A DNA stretch of 64,000 nt from Deinandra increscens subsp. villosa (taxonomy: Eukaryota; Streptophyta; Magnoliopsida; Asterales; Asteraceae): NCBI GenBank assembly GCA_039602395.1, contig JBCNJP010000017.1, forward strand, positions 92,826,702 through 92,890,701, given 5' to 3'. Shown here piece by piece: positions 33,427 to 45,310 of the stretch. How positions within the stretch are numbered: the first letter of the stretch is position 1; every line of letters starts with the position of its first letter. Both the position numbers and the translations under genes were made by a program. Below the pieces are notes generated by a model. That model worked only from the letters and a program-made list of their open reading frames with translations. It was not told the origin of the DNA and did not search any database.

Positions 33427-33967
33427 TGGCTTACGACATGTCAAATCTGTCAAGTGCGACTATGGAGATGGACGCAAAGATCGGAACCAATGCCAGACCC
33501 CCTCGTCTGATGTCTGGAAAAGATTTCATGAGCCGGAAATACCGATTTGTGAACTATGTGAACTATAATGATCCCAAGATCAAGCGATTCGTTGAGTTGA
33601 GAGACTATGTTCCGAAGGTAACTCCAGCAGCTGGTCAAGAATCTCAACCCAAACAAAAATTTGAATGGAGTGAGGAACATTGGGAGAAGGTAGAATGTGA
33701 TAGAAAGGCCCTGGCTGCTCTGACCATGGCCTTATCTTCAGAGGTAGCTGAAGCCTTCAGGTAGTATAAATCTGCCAAAACACTTTGGGATGCTCTTGTT
33801 TCTGCATATGAAGGAAATGACGACATGAAAGAGTCTCGAAGGGAAATCCTAAGGGAGCAATTCAATGAATTTAATTACATACCTAGTGAAAATAATGAGA
33901 CCCAACTTCAGCGGTTTATCAAAATTGTGACAGGAATGAAAGATGCTGTGGTCACCTACACACAGGT
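33427..33967 (+). pseudogene. SIRE-type copia gag, N-terminal part
   Basis: ATG at 33427 opens MAYDMSNLSSATMEMDAKIG. The UBN2-like gag domain follows (FEWSEEHWEKVECDRKALAA; LSSEVAEAFR, a stop, then AKTLWDALVSAYEGND; REILREQFNEFNYI; MKDAVVTYTQV). One stop at 33762 interrupts it. At 33968 the minus-strand copia LTR begins, and the gag extension resumes near 37816. The protein would form the virus-like particle shell. Confidence 0.8.
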
Positions 33968-34620
33968 TGTTGGGTTATATAACAAATTATCACACGAGTA
34001 CGCAGCGGAATTAATCCTATGAATTAATCTAACTAACCGGATAGAACATGTTTACCTTATGAGCTCGGATTGACTTGATCTATTGGAGGATTTAACGCAA
34101 ATCCCTCTACGATCGCACACACGACACACCGATGTTATGTGCTAGCACTTGATCATGAACACCTCCACTCGAGATAGCCTTGGTCGAACCACACAAGAAA
34201 CCGAAACCCCTTGGGTTTTTCTTGTTGCCGAATTCGAGAAGAGAAAAGAGAGATATTAGGGTTTTTCTTTTATAAGATAAAAGCAGCACTTAAACCTTAA
34301 ACCCTGAGGGTCTATTTATAGGTTTAAAAGACTTGATAAACAAGTTAAGGATTGGCATAGGAGCCTTTACGATTTTCGGCCCTATGGCCTATCCTTAAAC
34401 CTTTCCTAATTGTAATCCAATTACAACTCTCTCTAATTACAACTAACACCCCTCTGTTAACAATTAACTGTCAGTTTTTAACGAAACCTCGTTAAATGTT
34501 TGTGATAAATATTAATTAACTATTAATTAATATTAATACATTTGGTGTCGAGACGTGTGACCCCGTAGGCTTAAATAATTTCCGGACATACGCTCACTAT
34601 TACATGATCATATCCCTACA
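33968..34620 (-). mobile_element. 3' LTR of the nested minus-strand copia
   Basis: On the minus strand it starts TGTAGGGATATGATCATG at 34620, directly after the purine tract CAAGTGGGAGC, and a TATA word (CCTATAAATAG) lies near 34316. The end near 33968 (CCCAACA) is provisional. Confidence 0.7.
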
Positions 34621-35454
34621 GCTCCCACTTGAGCTTGCAATAGTAAAGGTAATAACATTGGTTAGCGTCTAGCAACACGCCAATGCTCCCAGAAATATTT
34701 AAGTACAGTTTCTCAAAGTGTATTTAAATGGTACAGTCATTTACTATCCCTTTGTTACCGATACCGTTGTTAAATATGAATATGGATCAAGTCATTTCAT
34801 ACTTTAACGATTCTGTTTCTCATTCTCACAACTAACTTAAGATTACCAAATCGCAAATCGAGACATCTCTAGATTTCATTTCGGCACGGCCATGCAAACA
34901 TCTTAATTAGTCCAATGAGGGGCCCAGTGGTATCTTCTTCAGCACATAAGCTGAAGGAACAAATCGTCTTGACTACACGTGTCAAGTCACATACTTCACT
35001 ACACTTACTGAAAATAGCCCTTTTGTACTATCTTATTCAGGATAGTTAGACCTATATCAAGTAGGTGCAATCCATACATGCATGACCTGCTTGTATCTCA
35101 AGTCTAAGGATAAGTAAAGCAACCATTTACGAATTTCACTTAATGACGCCGATCCATAAAGTGACAATTCGTTAGTGGGTCAGTCCAGTATGCATCCAAT
35201 GAATACCATGTGAGTTTGGTGGGACCATCCTAACCAATCACTCAGATTTTGTCTTAGTTTAACTATATTCCCATATAGTTAATCGACAATGGACACTTTA
35301 GAATACTTGACAAGTACTCAAGGATTAAACATGCAAATATAGGACACAATTTACTATTAAATGAAATCAAACATATCAAGTACTTTATTTCATTATATCA
35401 ATAGAAATTGTTTAACATCCCTTATCCAAATACTGAACATCAGACATACATGAT

Positions 35455-37815
35455 TTAACTAGCTAATTTAAGTCCCATGCCCTCGGCATGCCTTTCAAGC
35501 TTCGGCCTCGACAAAGCTTTCGTGAAAGGATCAGCTAAGTTAATATCTGTGTGAACTTTGAGTAATTTGATTTCACCTAGTTCGATCTGCTCACGAACAT
35601 AGTGATATCTCCTGGCATAGTGTCTGGCGCCCTTCTGAACTTCAGGTTCTTTGACAATGATTAATGCACCAGTATTATCACAGTACATATCAATAGGCAA
35701 GTTACTTGTGGGGACAATGTCAAGCCCACTAATAAACTTCCTTATCCAGACAGCCTCCATTGCAGCTTCCGAAGCAGCAATGTACTCAGACTCTATTGCA
35801 GACATAGCAACTGTGGTTTCTTTCTTGCTTTTCCAATCCACAGCGCCTCCATTCAGAACGAAAACGTACCCAGACTGAGACTTCGTGTCATCTCTATCAG
35901 TCTGAAATCCAGCATCGCAGTATCCGGTCACTTTGAGCTCTTGATCTGGATTTCCCCCATATACCAAAAACAAATCTCTAGTAGCCCGTAGGTACTTGAG
36001 AATGGTCTTAACAGCAGTCCAGTGACTTTCACCTGGATTCTGTTGAAATCGGCTAACGATATTCTGCTCAAATGCTATATCAGGTCTAGTGCATCTCACC
36101 GTATACATTATAGAGCCTACAGCCGAAGCATAAGGAACTCTCTGCATACGCTTCACCTCATCAGGTGTAGAAGCACCTTGTTTGACCGATAGACCAAGTC
36201 CTTCTTGCATAGGTACTATACCACGCTTGGAATTCTCCATCTTGAATCGCTTCAAGATCTTATATATATAAGCACTTTGACTTAGTCCAATTAACCGCTT
36301 AGTTCTATCTCTATAGATCTTGATTCCAAGAATGAATGCTGCTTCTCCCAAGTCTTTCATGGCAAAACACTTTCCAAGATGGGATTTTACATCTTGCAAC
36401 ATTGGAATGTGTTTTCCTATAATCAATATGTCATCTACATATAAGACAAGGAAAGTAACATTACTCCCACAACTTTGCGATATACACATGGCTCATCGGG
36501 ATTCTGAACGAAACCAAACTTTTTGATTTCTTCATCAAACCGTTTATTCCAACTCCTCGATGCTTGCTTTAGTCCATAAATGGACCTTTGAAGCTTGCAT
36601 ACTTGGTTGGGATGTTTTGGATCAATGAACCCTTCAGGTTGATCCATATAGACTTCTTCATCCAAGTAACCATTTAAGAAGGCAGTCTTAACATCCATTT
36701 GCCATATCTCAAAGTCATAGTACGCTGCTATGGCTAAGAGAATCCTAATAGCTCTAATGTCTGCTACTGGTGAAAAGGTCTCATCATAGTCAAAGCCAAA
36801 ACGTTGAGTATAACCTTTCGCCACAAGACGAGCTTTATAGGTGTGTACATTTCCATCCATGTAGGTCTTCTTCTTGAAGAGCCATTTACTCCCAACGGTT
36901 CTTGCGTTAGGAGGAAGATCAACCAGGGTCCAAACGTGGTTATCTTGCATGGATTTCATTTCCACGTTCGCAGCTTCAAGCCATTTGTCAGATTCCGGAT
37001 CTGATAATGCAGCTTTGAAGTTCGGAGGCTCATTGAGATCTCCTGATACGTTATCCTCGGATTCGACTAGACCAATCCATCTATCCGGATTACGTACGAC
37101 CCTTTCGGATCTACGAAGTGGAATCGCAACATCATCGACTTGATGTTCATCACTTTGAACATTCCCCCCCCCAAGTTGATGATTGCTAGTTGTTTTAGAA
37201 GGTAACACATCTTCTAGTAGTTCTACAGTTCTCCCACTGTTCTCTTGAGCTATAAAATTCTTCTCAAAGAATTCAGCATATCGAGCAACACGAACAGTGT
37301 TTTCGGAAGGATTATAGAAGTAGTAACCCATTGTTTCCTTTGGGTATCCTACGAAGATGCACTTAGTCGTCCTGGGTTGTAATTTGTCAGGCGTATCGCG
37401 CTTCACAATTGCCTCACATCCCCAGACTCGTAAGTAAGACAACACAGGGACTTCTCCATGCCATAATTGATATGGTGTCTTTTCAACCTTCTTGGTTGGA
37501 ACCATATTTAGAACGCGTACAGCGGTTTCTAGAGCAAAATCCCAAAATGATAATGGGAGAGTTGTAAGGTTCATCATCGACCTTACCATTTCTAGTAAGG
37601 TTCGATTCCTCCTCTCAGAGACTCCATTATGCTGAGGAGTGTAAGGAGGAGTAAACTGTTGGACAATTCCACACGCTTTAAGATAATCCTTAAACTCTTG
37701 GCTTAATTATTCTCCACCACGATCCGATCGAAGGATCTTGATGGTCTTTCCGAGTTGATTTTCAACTTCGTTCTTAAACTCTTTGAATGTTTCAAATACC
37801 TCATGTTTAGAACTA
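35455..37815 (-). pseudogene. Copia pol: partial integrase, reverse transcriptase, RNase H
   Basis: Reading leftwards, the integrase tail has TIKILRSDRGGE, then a stop, then the frame from 37589 (PYQLWHGEVPVLSYLRVWGC; KCIFVGYPKETMGYYFYNPS). RT follows with NHVWTLVDLPPNARTVGSKW, KARLVAKGYTQRFGFDYDET, MDVKTAFLNGYLDEEVYMDQ and the catalytic LYVDDILIIGK after a frameshift near 36460. RNase H has YCDAGFQTDRDDTKSQSGYV, IESEYIAASEAAMEAVWI and ends ADPFTKALSRPKLERHAEGM. These are Tork/Angela-like features. Enzyme motifs are largely kept; one stop and one shift break it. Confidence 0.9.
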
Positions 37816-39656
37816 AGGATAGAAATGAAGGCATGAGAAAGGAGACAGGGAAGAATGATAGGGCACTGGTGGTTCAACACACACCAGGATATGATTGGAC
37901 AACACAAGTGGAAGATTTGAGTCTGAAACTTGATCATGTGGCCCACCTTGTAGAAGAAGGAGCACAGAAGGAAGCTGCTGAAGTCTTTCACCATGCTTTC
38001 ATGGCAGACATCACTCCAGGTTCTCAAGCCAGCAGTAATGAGGTATGCTCAAACTCTAAATGTCAATTTGTGTTTAATGAATGTAAAGACTGGGAACGTA
38101 AGTTCACCAATGACACCCTAAATCATGAATCAACTGCTAGAAATCTTAGGGAATATAAAGATAAGAGTAGGACATTCAGAGAAAAACTGGAAGCTGCAAA
38201 ATTAGATATTAAAAGTCTTCAAAATCAAGTTAGTGATAAAACTACATGTCTTAGAATTGCTAACTCAAAAGTTGAAGAGCTAACCAAAGAGGTAGATGAA
38301 CTTAAAGCAAAATTAGGAACCTCTCAAAACAAAATTGAATGTAATGATAAGATTGTGTCTGAAATGTTGAAGGCGAGTTCTCTGTTTTACAATACATATA
38401 CTAGAATGAGGCATGTTAAAGGGAACACAGGATTAGGTTTTGGTGTCGATGATAACAATGAAAAATCCATGCACTCTGTCCCAATGCCTTTAATGCATGA
38501 GATGAACCTTGATCATGAAATCTCTAAGACTACCTTAGAAGTTAAGGTAGAAATTGACAAAAAACTTGATGCTTGCCCAATTAAGATTTCGGCTCCTGTT
38601 TCTAACATTACTAAAAGTTCTACTTGTAGTGCAGATACATGTAATAAATAAGCAGGGGTAGTGAATTGCAAGGAGTTTCCTAAGAGTCCCATGAAGTATA
38701 ATTATGATGATTTTTATAAAAACATTGATTTTGAGAAACTTGAATATTCTGTTAAGTTTGTGCCAAAAACTTACGAGTCTGTTTTGTGTGATAAAACTTC
38801 TGATTGTGGTGTGTTTACTTTTGGTAAATGTGATGCTAAACCTATGAAACCCTTAAGAACTGTTAAGATTTTAAGAAGGGGTAAGGGACCACAGGTTTCT
38901 GGTCCCAACCCCACAAAGAATGACAGTCGTGACCAAATTGTGTAGAAAGTGCGGGACATTAGACCTCATGATTTTGTCCCGTACCTAGAAATCAATTCTG
39001 CATATGACCACTTTAAGCCAGTTTAGTGGGAGTACATTCTAACCACAAAGACCCATGGTAAAACCCATTGGATCCACAAAAATTGTTCAAAACCAACTTG
39101 GATATCCACTGGGCGAAACCAACAACAGGCTCCCGCATACCTAAAGAAACAATCTTGCCATGTCTGTGGTAGACCAGGACATGTGGCAAGAAACTGTTTA
39201 CACCGACCATATGAACCCTTCTATCCCAAAAGGGTTCATCAGAGGCCCATTCCAAAGGACCACAAACAAAGTGACCCAACTCCAAGGCCCGGTCCTTCAA
39301 AACCCAAGGTGCAGAAACCGGCACCTCAGAGTCACAGAGTACATCAGAAACCCAAGGCTCCTAAGCAACAGCCAAAGACTATTTTTAAAGAAAACAAAGT
39401 GCCTCAAAAATCAGTCAAAGCAGTTTGGAGACTAAAATCTGTTGAATCCACAAAACCATTTTTAAAATCTGTTTTAAAATCTGTTTCTAAATCACCCATC
39501 CATCCGAACCCAGTTGGTTTGTCTAAATCAAATGGTTGGAGGAAGGATGACAGGTGGAACATTCCAAAACTGGTTAATCTGTCCTTCAAGCCTATCGGGG
39601 TGTACAAAAAACACTCCACTTATTTCCAAGAGGTGAATTTTCAAAAAAAAAAATAA
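37816..39656 (+). pseudogene. SIRE-type gag extension: coiled coil and zinc knuckle
   Basis: The frame to 38651 is strongly helical and charged. A likely coiled coil spans WERKFTNDTLNHESTARNL to EVDELKAKLGTSQNK, with heptad-like Leu/Ile spacing. After a stop (38649) the next part (38661-38945) continues, and further stops lie at 38943 and 39025. The knuckle CHVCGRPGHVARNC (about 39157-39198) precedes a Lys/Pro-rich tail (KPKVQKPAPQSHRVHQKPKA). A long gag with coiled coil is characteristic of the SIRE/Maximus lineage. It is nonfunctional through several stops. Confidence 0.75.
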
Positions 39657-39839
39657 ATAAATAAAAATCCACCAAAAGGGCCTCAGGAGCTTGAGAAAGA
39701 AAATCACCGTCCCAGACATGACACATAAAGGACAGTTTAGTTTCAGCCAAAACAGACCAACTTTCACCCAGACCCATTAAGGCCTGGGTACCCAAAACTA
39801 ACTAATCTCCTTTGAGTGTAGGGACAACCAAGGAGGACT

Positions 39840-41330
39840 GTTAACAACCTTTGGTATGTTGAAAGTGGTTGTTCCCGGCATATGACGGGAGACATATCTC
39901 TCCTACAAGACTTGGAGCAATTTGACGGAGGATATGTATCGTTCGCAGGAGGAGTTGGTGGATATATCAGTCAGGATGGAACAGTCAGAAACGGATGTCT
40001 CAGCTTCCATGACGTCAACTACGTAGAGTAGTTGAAACACAACTTTTCAATAATAAGGAATGTCTGATTCTTAAACCAGGGTACTCCATTCCTGACGATT
40101 GGGTGTTAATGCGTACACCAAGATATGGCAACTCCTATGTTCTCAACATGCAGAAACCCCCCCACAACTGAGGTGGCCTGTCTTCTCTCCCAAAACAGCT
40201 GAGAATCATGCTCATTTGTGGCATAGGCGGTTGGGGCACATGAATCTGAAGAATCTGAATCGACTCGCAAGAGGAGGGCTTGTTAAAGACCTTCCAATCA
40301 AAGAATTTGCGCTCAAGGAGAAATGTGTGGCATGTACTAAGAGGAAGCAGCACAAACGCCCACATAAGCCAAAGGTGTTCAATAGAATCTCACCAGTACT
40401 GGAGCTACTTCACATGGACCTCTTTGGTCCAGTCAGTATGTTAAGCCTTAACCGATGTGCATTTTGCTTAGTTATTACTGATGATTTTTTCTCGTTTCAC
40501 GTGGGTGTTCTTTTTGCCAAAGAAAAGTGATGTTGCAGGTATAATGATTGCATTCCTCAAGCTTATTGAAAACAAGTTGAATCTGAATGTGAAGTCCATC
40601 AGGAGTGATAACGGGACGGAATTCAAGAATCGCATCATTAATGAATTCTGTGCTGAGAAAGGAATTGAACATCAGTATAGTGCCCCCTACACCCTTAGCA
40701 AAATGGAGTAGCAGAGCGACGCAACAGAACTCTAATTGAAGCTGCTCGTACCATGCTGTGTGATTCTAAGCTGCCTACGATGTTTTGGGCCGAGGTAGTT
40801 AACACTGCTTGTTATGTCCAAAACAAGGTTCTTATCAATAAGCGGCAGCAAAAGACACCTTAAGAATTGATCTACCATGACAAGCCCAGAATTGGGCACC
40901 TTCGGGCCTTTGGGTGTCTTTGCACTGTTTTAGTAAATACGGAGTTACCGAAGTTTGCTACTAAATCTGATGAATGTTATTTTGTAGGTTACTCTGCCAG
41001 CTCAGCCTACATGGTGTTCAACAAAACAACCGGGATTGTAATGGAGTCTACCAATGTGGATTGGCTTGAAGAAAATCCATCAAATGGTGGAGTGGGTCCC
41101 GCCCAAGCTTTTGACTACAATCAATTTTTCCTTCCGTTAGGATTGGAACCAGTCATAGCTGAAGAACTTTTTAATGACACAATCTCAGGACCGTCAATAA
41201 CCCATTCCATTACAAAATCTCCGGTCACTACCTCTGATGCAGATACTACACCAGTACAGGAAACTGTTGATGCTGATGTTGATAGTGAGGCAGACAACAA
41301 CCCCGACACATATACTGTTTAATCTCAGGT
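39840..41330 (+). pseudogene. SIRE-type protease remnant and integrase
   Basis: WYVESGCSRHMTGD (about 39850-39895) is the copia protease signature, with E in place of the catalytic D. The pre-integrase zinc region follows: HLWHRRLGHMNLKNLNRLAR and CVACTKRKQHKRPHKPK. The core reads LLHMDLFGPVSMLS, then after a frameshift near 40490 DDFSRFTWVFFLPKKSDV and KSIRSDNGTEFKNRIINEFC. The E-containing block (about 40712-40740) is shifted again, and the C-terminal part reads HLRAFGCLCTVLVNTELPKF and ECYFVGYSASSAYMVFNKTT. At least three shifts or stops make it inactive. Confidence 0.82.
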
Positions 41331-41558
41331 AGATGATGCAGAAGGAGAAGCTGACACAAATGAAGAACCCGATCAAACCAACCTACCTCCGGAAATCCCT
41401 GTTCAAGCAGTTGCTGAAACAAGGATCCACAAATATCACCCCTTGGACAACATCATAGGTCCTTTAGCTTCAGGGGTGGTAACAAGAAGTCAATCTAGGG
41501 ATATTAATCATTGCATGTATTCTTGCTTTATCTCGCAAATTGAACCCCAAATATCACA

Positions 41559-43052
41559 ATGGCTTTAACAGATCCTAGTTGGGTAGAAGCCATGCATGAA
41601 GAGCTCAATCAATTCTCAAGGCTTCAAGTTTGGAGGTTAGTAGAAAGGCCTACTGACAAAAAGGTCATCACAACTCGATGCCTTTACAAGAATAAAAAGG
41701 ATGACAATGGTGTTATTTTCATAAACAAGGCCAGGTTGGTGGTTCAAGGGCATAAACAGATTCAAGGGATTGATTATGATGAAGTGTACGCGCCCGTTGC
41801 ACGGTTAGAGGCAATAAGAGTCTTTTTGGCCTACACATCCTACATGAATTGCACGGTCTACCAATTGGACGTGAAGACTGCATTTCTATATGCTGACATG
41901 GATGAAGAGGTATATGTTACTCAACCTCTTGGATTCATTGATGAAGACCACCCGTATCATGTGTACAAGCTAGATAAAGCATTATATGGCTTACACCAGG
42001 CCCCTCGATCGTGGTACAAAACCTTAACTGATCATCTTCTAGCACACGGATACACAAGAGGAATAGTGGATCAAACGCTATTGAGAAAGGAGGTAGAACA
42101 TGACATAATCATGGTGCAAGTATCTGTCGATGACATTATCTTCGGGTCAACAAATGAAGATTTGTGTAAAGAGTTTGAAAGGGTGATTCGAACAAAATTT
42201 GAGATGAGTCAAATGGGCGAAATGGAATTTTTCCTCGCATTACAATTGAAGCAGAGTGACAGCGGGATCCTTATCCATCAAGCCAAGTATGTCACTGAGA
42301 TTCTGGAAAAATACAAGATGATGGATTCGAAGCATGTCTCCACAACTATGGCGGCCAGGCCTGCACTTACCAAAGATCCAGATGGTCAGAAAGTGAGCGA
42401 GCACATGTACCGGTCTATGATCGGGTCACTGATGTATTTGACTGCCAGCCGCCCAGATAGCATGCTTGTAGTGTGCCAATGCGCATGTTATCAGGCTAAT
42501 CCTAAACTCTCTCATCTATCTGCAGTTAAACGTATTTTTAATTATTTGAAGGGTCGGCCACGGCTGGGCCTCTAGTACCCTAAAGAATCATGATTTAATC
42601 TGTATGCTTTCACTGACGGTGATTATGGTGGTAATGAGCTTGACAGGAAATCCACATCTGCCGGCGCTCAATTCTTAGGTGATAGGTTGGTGGCATGGCA
42701 AAGCAAGAAGCAGCACACGGTGTCCCAATCGACAGCCGAAGCAGAATACGTGGCTGCCTCTGCATGCTGCTCACATGTGGTATGGTTGCAGCATCAACTA
42801 GAAGATTACGGTTTGAATTTCTTTAACACTCCCATTTACTGTGATAATAATGATGCGTTACAAATTGTAAAAAATCCTGTGCACCACTCTAAAACCAAGC
42901 ACATTGACATAAAAACGCACTTCATTCGGGACTGCTATGAACGCAGGCTCATTCACTTAGAACGGTGCAGTTGGATGACAATGTGGCGGACATGTTCACA
43001 AAACCCCTTCCCAGTGCTAATTTTAAAATGTGTCTCAAAGGCCTCCGAATGA
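41559..43052 (+). pseudogene. SIRE-type copia reverse transcriptase and RNase H
   Basis: RT starts MALTDPSWVEAMHEELNQFS, then KARLVVQGHKQIQGIDYDEV and YQLDVKTAFLYADMDEEVYV. The catalytic box reads VSVDDIIFGSTNEDL, with S where the family has Y before VDD. The C-terminal part has MGEMEFFLALQLKQSDSGIL. A stop follows RPRLGL (42575). RNase H continues with TDGDYGGNELDRKSTSAGAQ, STAEAEYVAASACCSHVVWL and YCDNNDALQIVKNPVHHSKT. The ELDRKST and VSQSTAEAEY words fit SIRE/Maximus. RT activity is doubtful because of the stop and the altered motif. Confidence 0.9.
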
Positions 43053-44731
43053 TAGCCTTTGATGAGGTAATCTGACAACTGTTATCTGTTATTTTAATTT
43101 TAATTAAAAAAAATATTTAAAAAAATGAAAAAAAAATAAAAAATAGTGTTTTTTTTTATTTTCAGTTTGTGTTTTAATAATCTAAAAGCAAGGGGAAGAT
43201 ATAAAATAAACATCTGATTTTTCCTCTAAATTGTGTGCTTTTACTTTTTTTTACTGGTTTTGTTTGACCAGGTAGGGGAAGTGATATAAATTTCCAGGTG
43301 TTTGCTGACTGACACGTGTAAGGTGGATGTGAAAAGCTGTGATTCATGGCTGATATGCTTGGTAGGCTCTGTTGTCAATCAATCAAAAGGTATGGTTCAT
43401 CACAACACTTGATGATAACGTATGATGCTTGATAGGAAGCACACACTTAGGTTGGTACAATTTCTATTTGACTGTGTACTAGGAACCCTGAGACACACGC
43501 CCGGTTCTGAGTTTTGATGTCATGCTCAAAAATTCCTATTCTCTCTGCTTTACGTAAGCAATTACCTGGGAATCTTGTACGTGAGTCAGGACTCCTCTGT
43601 TCTGTGGTAGCAGAGACCTGAAGCCTCCCTGATCCACGTACATCTAAGATCACATTGTACATACTTTATAAACCCAAAAGATGCCAATTTGCATAACCAA
43701 AAGAGACCCTCAAGTGTCCAAAACCCTCAGCCTTGTCACTGATGAAAGCATTATAATAAATGTCTCAAAAATTCAGCTGATATTGTAAACTATCCAACAA
43801 AACCTCCGTGATCTATTCTTTCTTTTCTCAACCCAGTCTGGAGCATGATTTTAGGCTTAAGGAAAGGTGTCGTGAATAATGTTGTACGGAAACCAGGTGT
43901 ACTTGATAGAATGTACAAATTATACCTAGGACATATGTGTGTGACCAGGATGGATGTTCATAATTAATAAACCCTAAAATATAAATTATGTGATGAAACT
44001 GCCTGAGTAAGAGAAAGCGGCATGAGTTTAAAGATGGACCAAAATACCGGTAATCGCCTGAACACGCGAAGTAACCGAAGTTGAAAAGGGTTCCTCAGTC
44101 ACAGACTATCTGGTATGATCCCTTATATGCCTCCTCACTCAAAACTCAGGTTGTTTAGTTTTTTTTATTTTGTTTAAAATTATATTTTTATTTATTTATT
44201 TATTTTTGTCAAATTATTTCTAAGTTGTCAGATATAAAACTCTCGGGTTTGAGTTCATGGGAAGCTTTCAGTAATGAACGGGGTTAAGTTTGACTGTTTG
44301 ATGATAAAATTAAGAAAAAGGTTTGGTTTGTTAAAGTTTGTGTGTCAAGGGTACAACTTTCAATCTAGAGGGGGTGATAATGTAAGTTTTTTTTTTCTAA
44401 AATTGAACAAAAGAGGGGTCGGACCCCCTACTCCCTCACTTCCGTCTCCCTCTCTTTCTCCTCTAAACCCTAGCTCCAACCACCATCACTGGTCACTACC
44501 ATCCACCGCTGCCACCACCATCGCACACCACCACAAACTGTGCCACCACTCTACGAACTCACCACCACCACCCTCATCGAAAACTAGCCACCGAAACACC
44601 CTCTCACCTCCTCACCACCGCCGCTGCTATCTCTCTTCGATCCGCCGCCACAGTCACCGGCTCCACCATCCGACGACGCCAGTCCAGCCGGAATTGTTCA
44701 CCGAACACCACTCTAGTGTTGATTTCAAGCC
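43053..44731 (+). other. Noncoding spacer and gene-like leader between pol and the extra gene
   Basis: The first kilobase is AT-rich without frames. From 44400 the sequence turns into a CT- and CCACC-rich leader (CTCCCTCTCTTTCTCC, AAACCCTAGCTCC, then repeated CACCACC), resembling a plant nuclear 5' UTR with a telo-box-like AAACCCTA at 44464. A 182-codon frame here is low-complexity and unlikely to be translated. The same arrangement exists, reversed, at 59884-60250 in the second copy. The 43690-44270 part is also shared with 60360-60900. Confidence 0.55.
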
Positions 44732-44781
44732 ATGGCACCTCGTCGGAAGTGCGCAGCTAGGCCCGCACAAGATCGACCCAA

Positions 44782-45310
44782 GTATGTGCATTTTTCTTGA
44801 GATCTTAGGTTGCGTCGGGTGAAAAACTGTAGTCGCAGGGGTTTGGGACTGATTTTATGTGTTAAAACAATCGATAGTTCATTGTTTGATTAAGTTGCAG
44901 GTGTTGAGTGAAGAAGATGAGGCTTTTCGATCGAACCAGGGGCTTTTCGATCAGGCTGAGAAGCTTTTTGATCAGCCCCCGGTACTTTTCGATCCATGGT
45001 TACCGACGACATGGAACTTTTCGATCGAGAAACTGAGCTTTCTGATCGAAAGCTCTGCTTTTCGATCGGAGCTTAGGCTTTTCGATCGAAGAACACACTT
45101 TTCGACCAAGATTCTCGGTAACCAGCGGCTTTTCGATCTGATGGATGCTTTTCGACCGAAAACCTAGATTTCGATCGGAAAGGTACATGATGACGTGTTT
45201 CAAATGGGTTTCTTCCCTTTTAAGGCGTTATGCTGCCCGTTCTTCGAGAAAATTCTCGTGACTAATGAATTTCTGGCTGTTTTGGATTTTATCTGGGTTT
45301 GTGAGTGCAG
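44782..45310 (+). other. Intron-like segment of the extra gene
   Basis: The 529-bp segment runs from GTATGTG to TTTGTGAGTGCAG. The second copy has the same GTATGTG donor after a first exon of equal length (50 bp) and the same TGCAG|GGACTTAGAG acceptor. It holds the CGATCG array. An alternative acceptor TTGCAG|GT lies at 44899. Splicing is inferred, not shown. Confidence 0.55.
44925..45185. repeat. TTTTCGATCGAAAAG array inside the intron-like segment
   Basis: About a dozen copies of TTTTCGATC(G/A) with inverted partners occur. The word is the same as in the 5' leader of the same element (33001-33395), although the spacers differ. In one frame it would encode repeated AFRS/LFD words. Confidence 0.82.

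Larger units (their letters stand above)
33968..37815 (-). mobile_element. Tork-like copia, minus strand, 5'-truncated, nested in the SIRE-type element
   Basis: It has a 3' LTR (33968-34620), a polypurine tract, RNase H, RT and the C-terminal part of integrase, then stops abruptly near 37815 in the integrase core. The 5' LTR, gag and protease are absent, and the outer gag resumes at once. The missing half was lost by deletion after insertion, or the element integrated incomplete. No target duplication can be tested. Confidence 0.85.

Noticed and set aside
37755..37815. First 20 codons of the 298-codon frame as part of gag
   Set aside because: They are the antisense of the nested element's integrase. 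The real gag extension begins near 37816.
44274..44822. 182-codon Ser/Pro/His-rich frame before the extra gene
   Set aside because: Low-complexity translation of a CCACC-rich leader. It overlaps exon 1 of the extra gene in another frame, and the counterpart at 59932-60210 shares composition rather than sequence.
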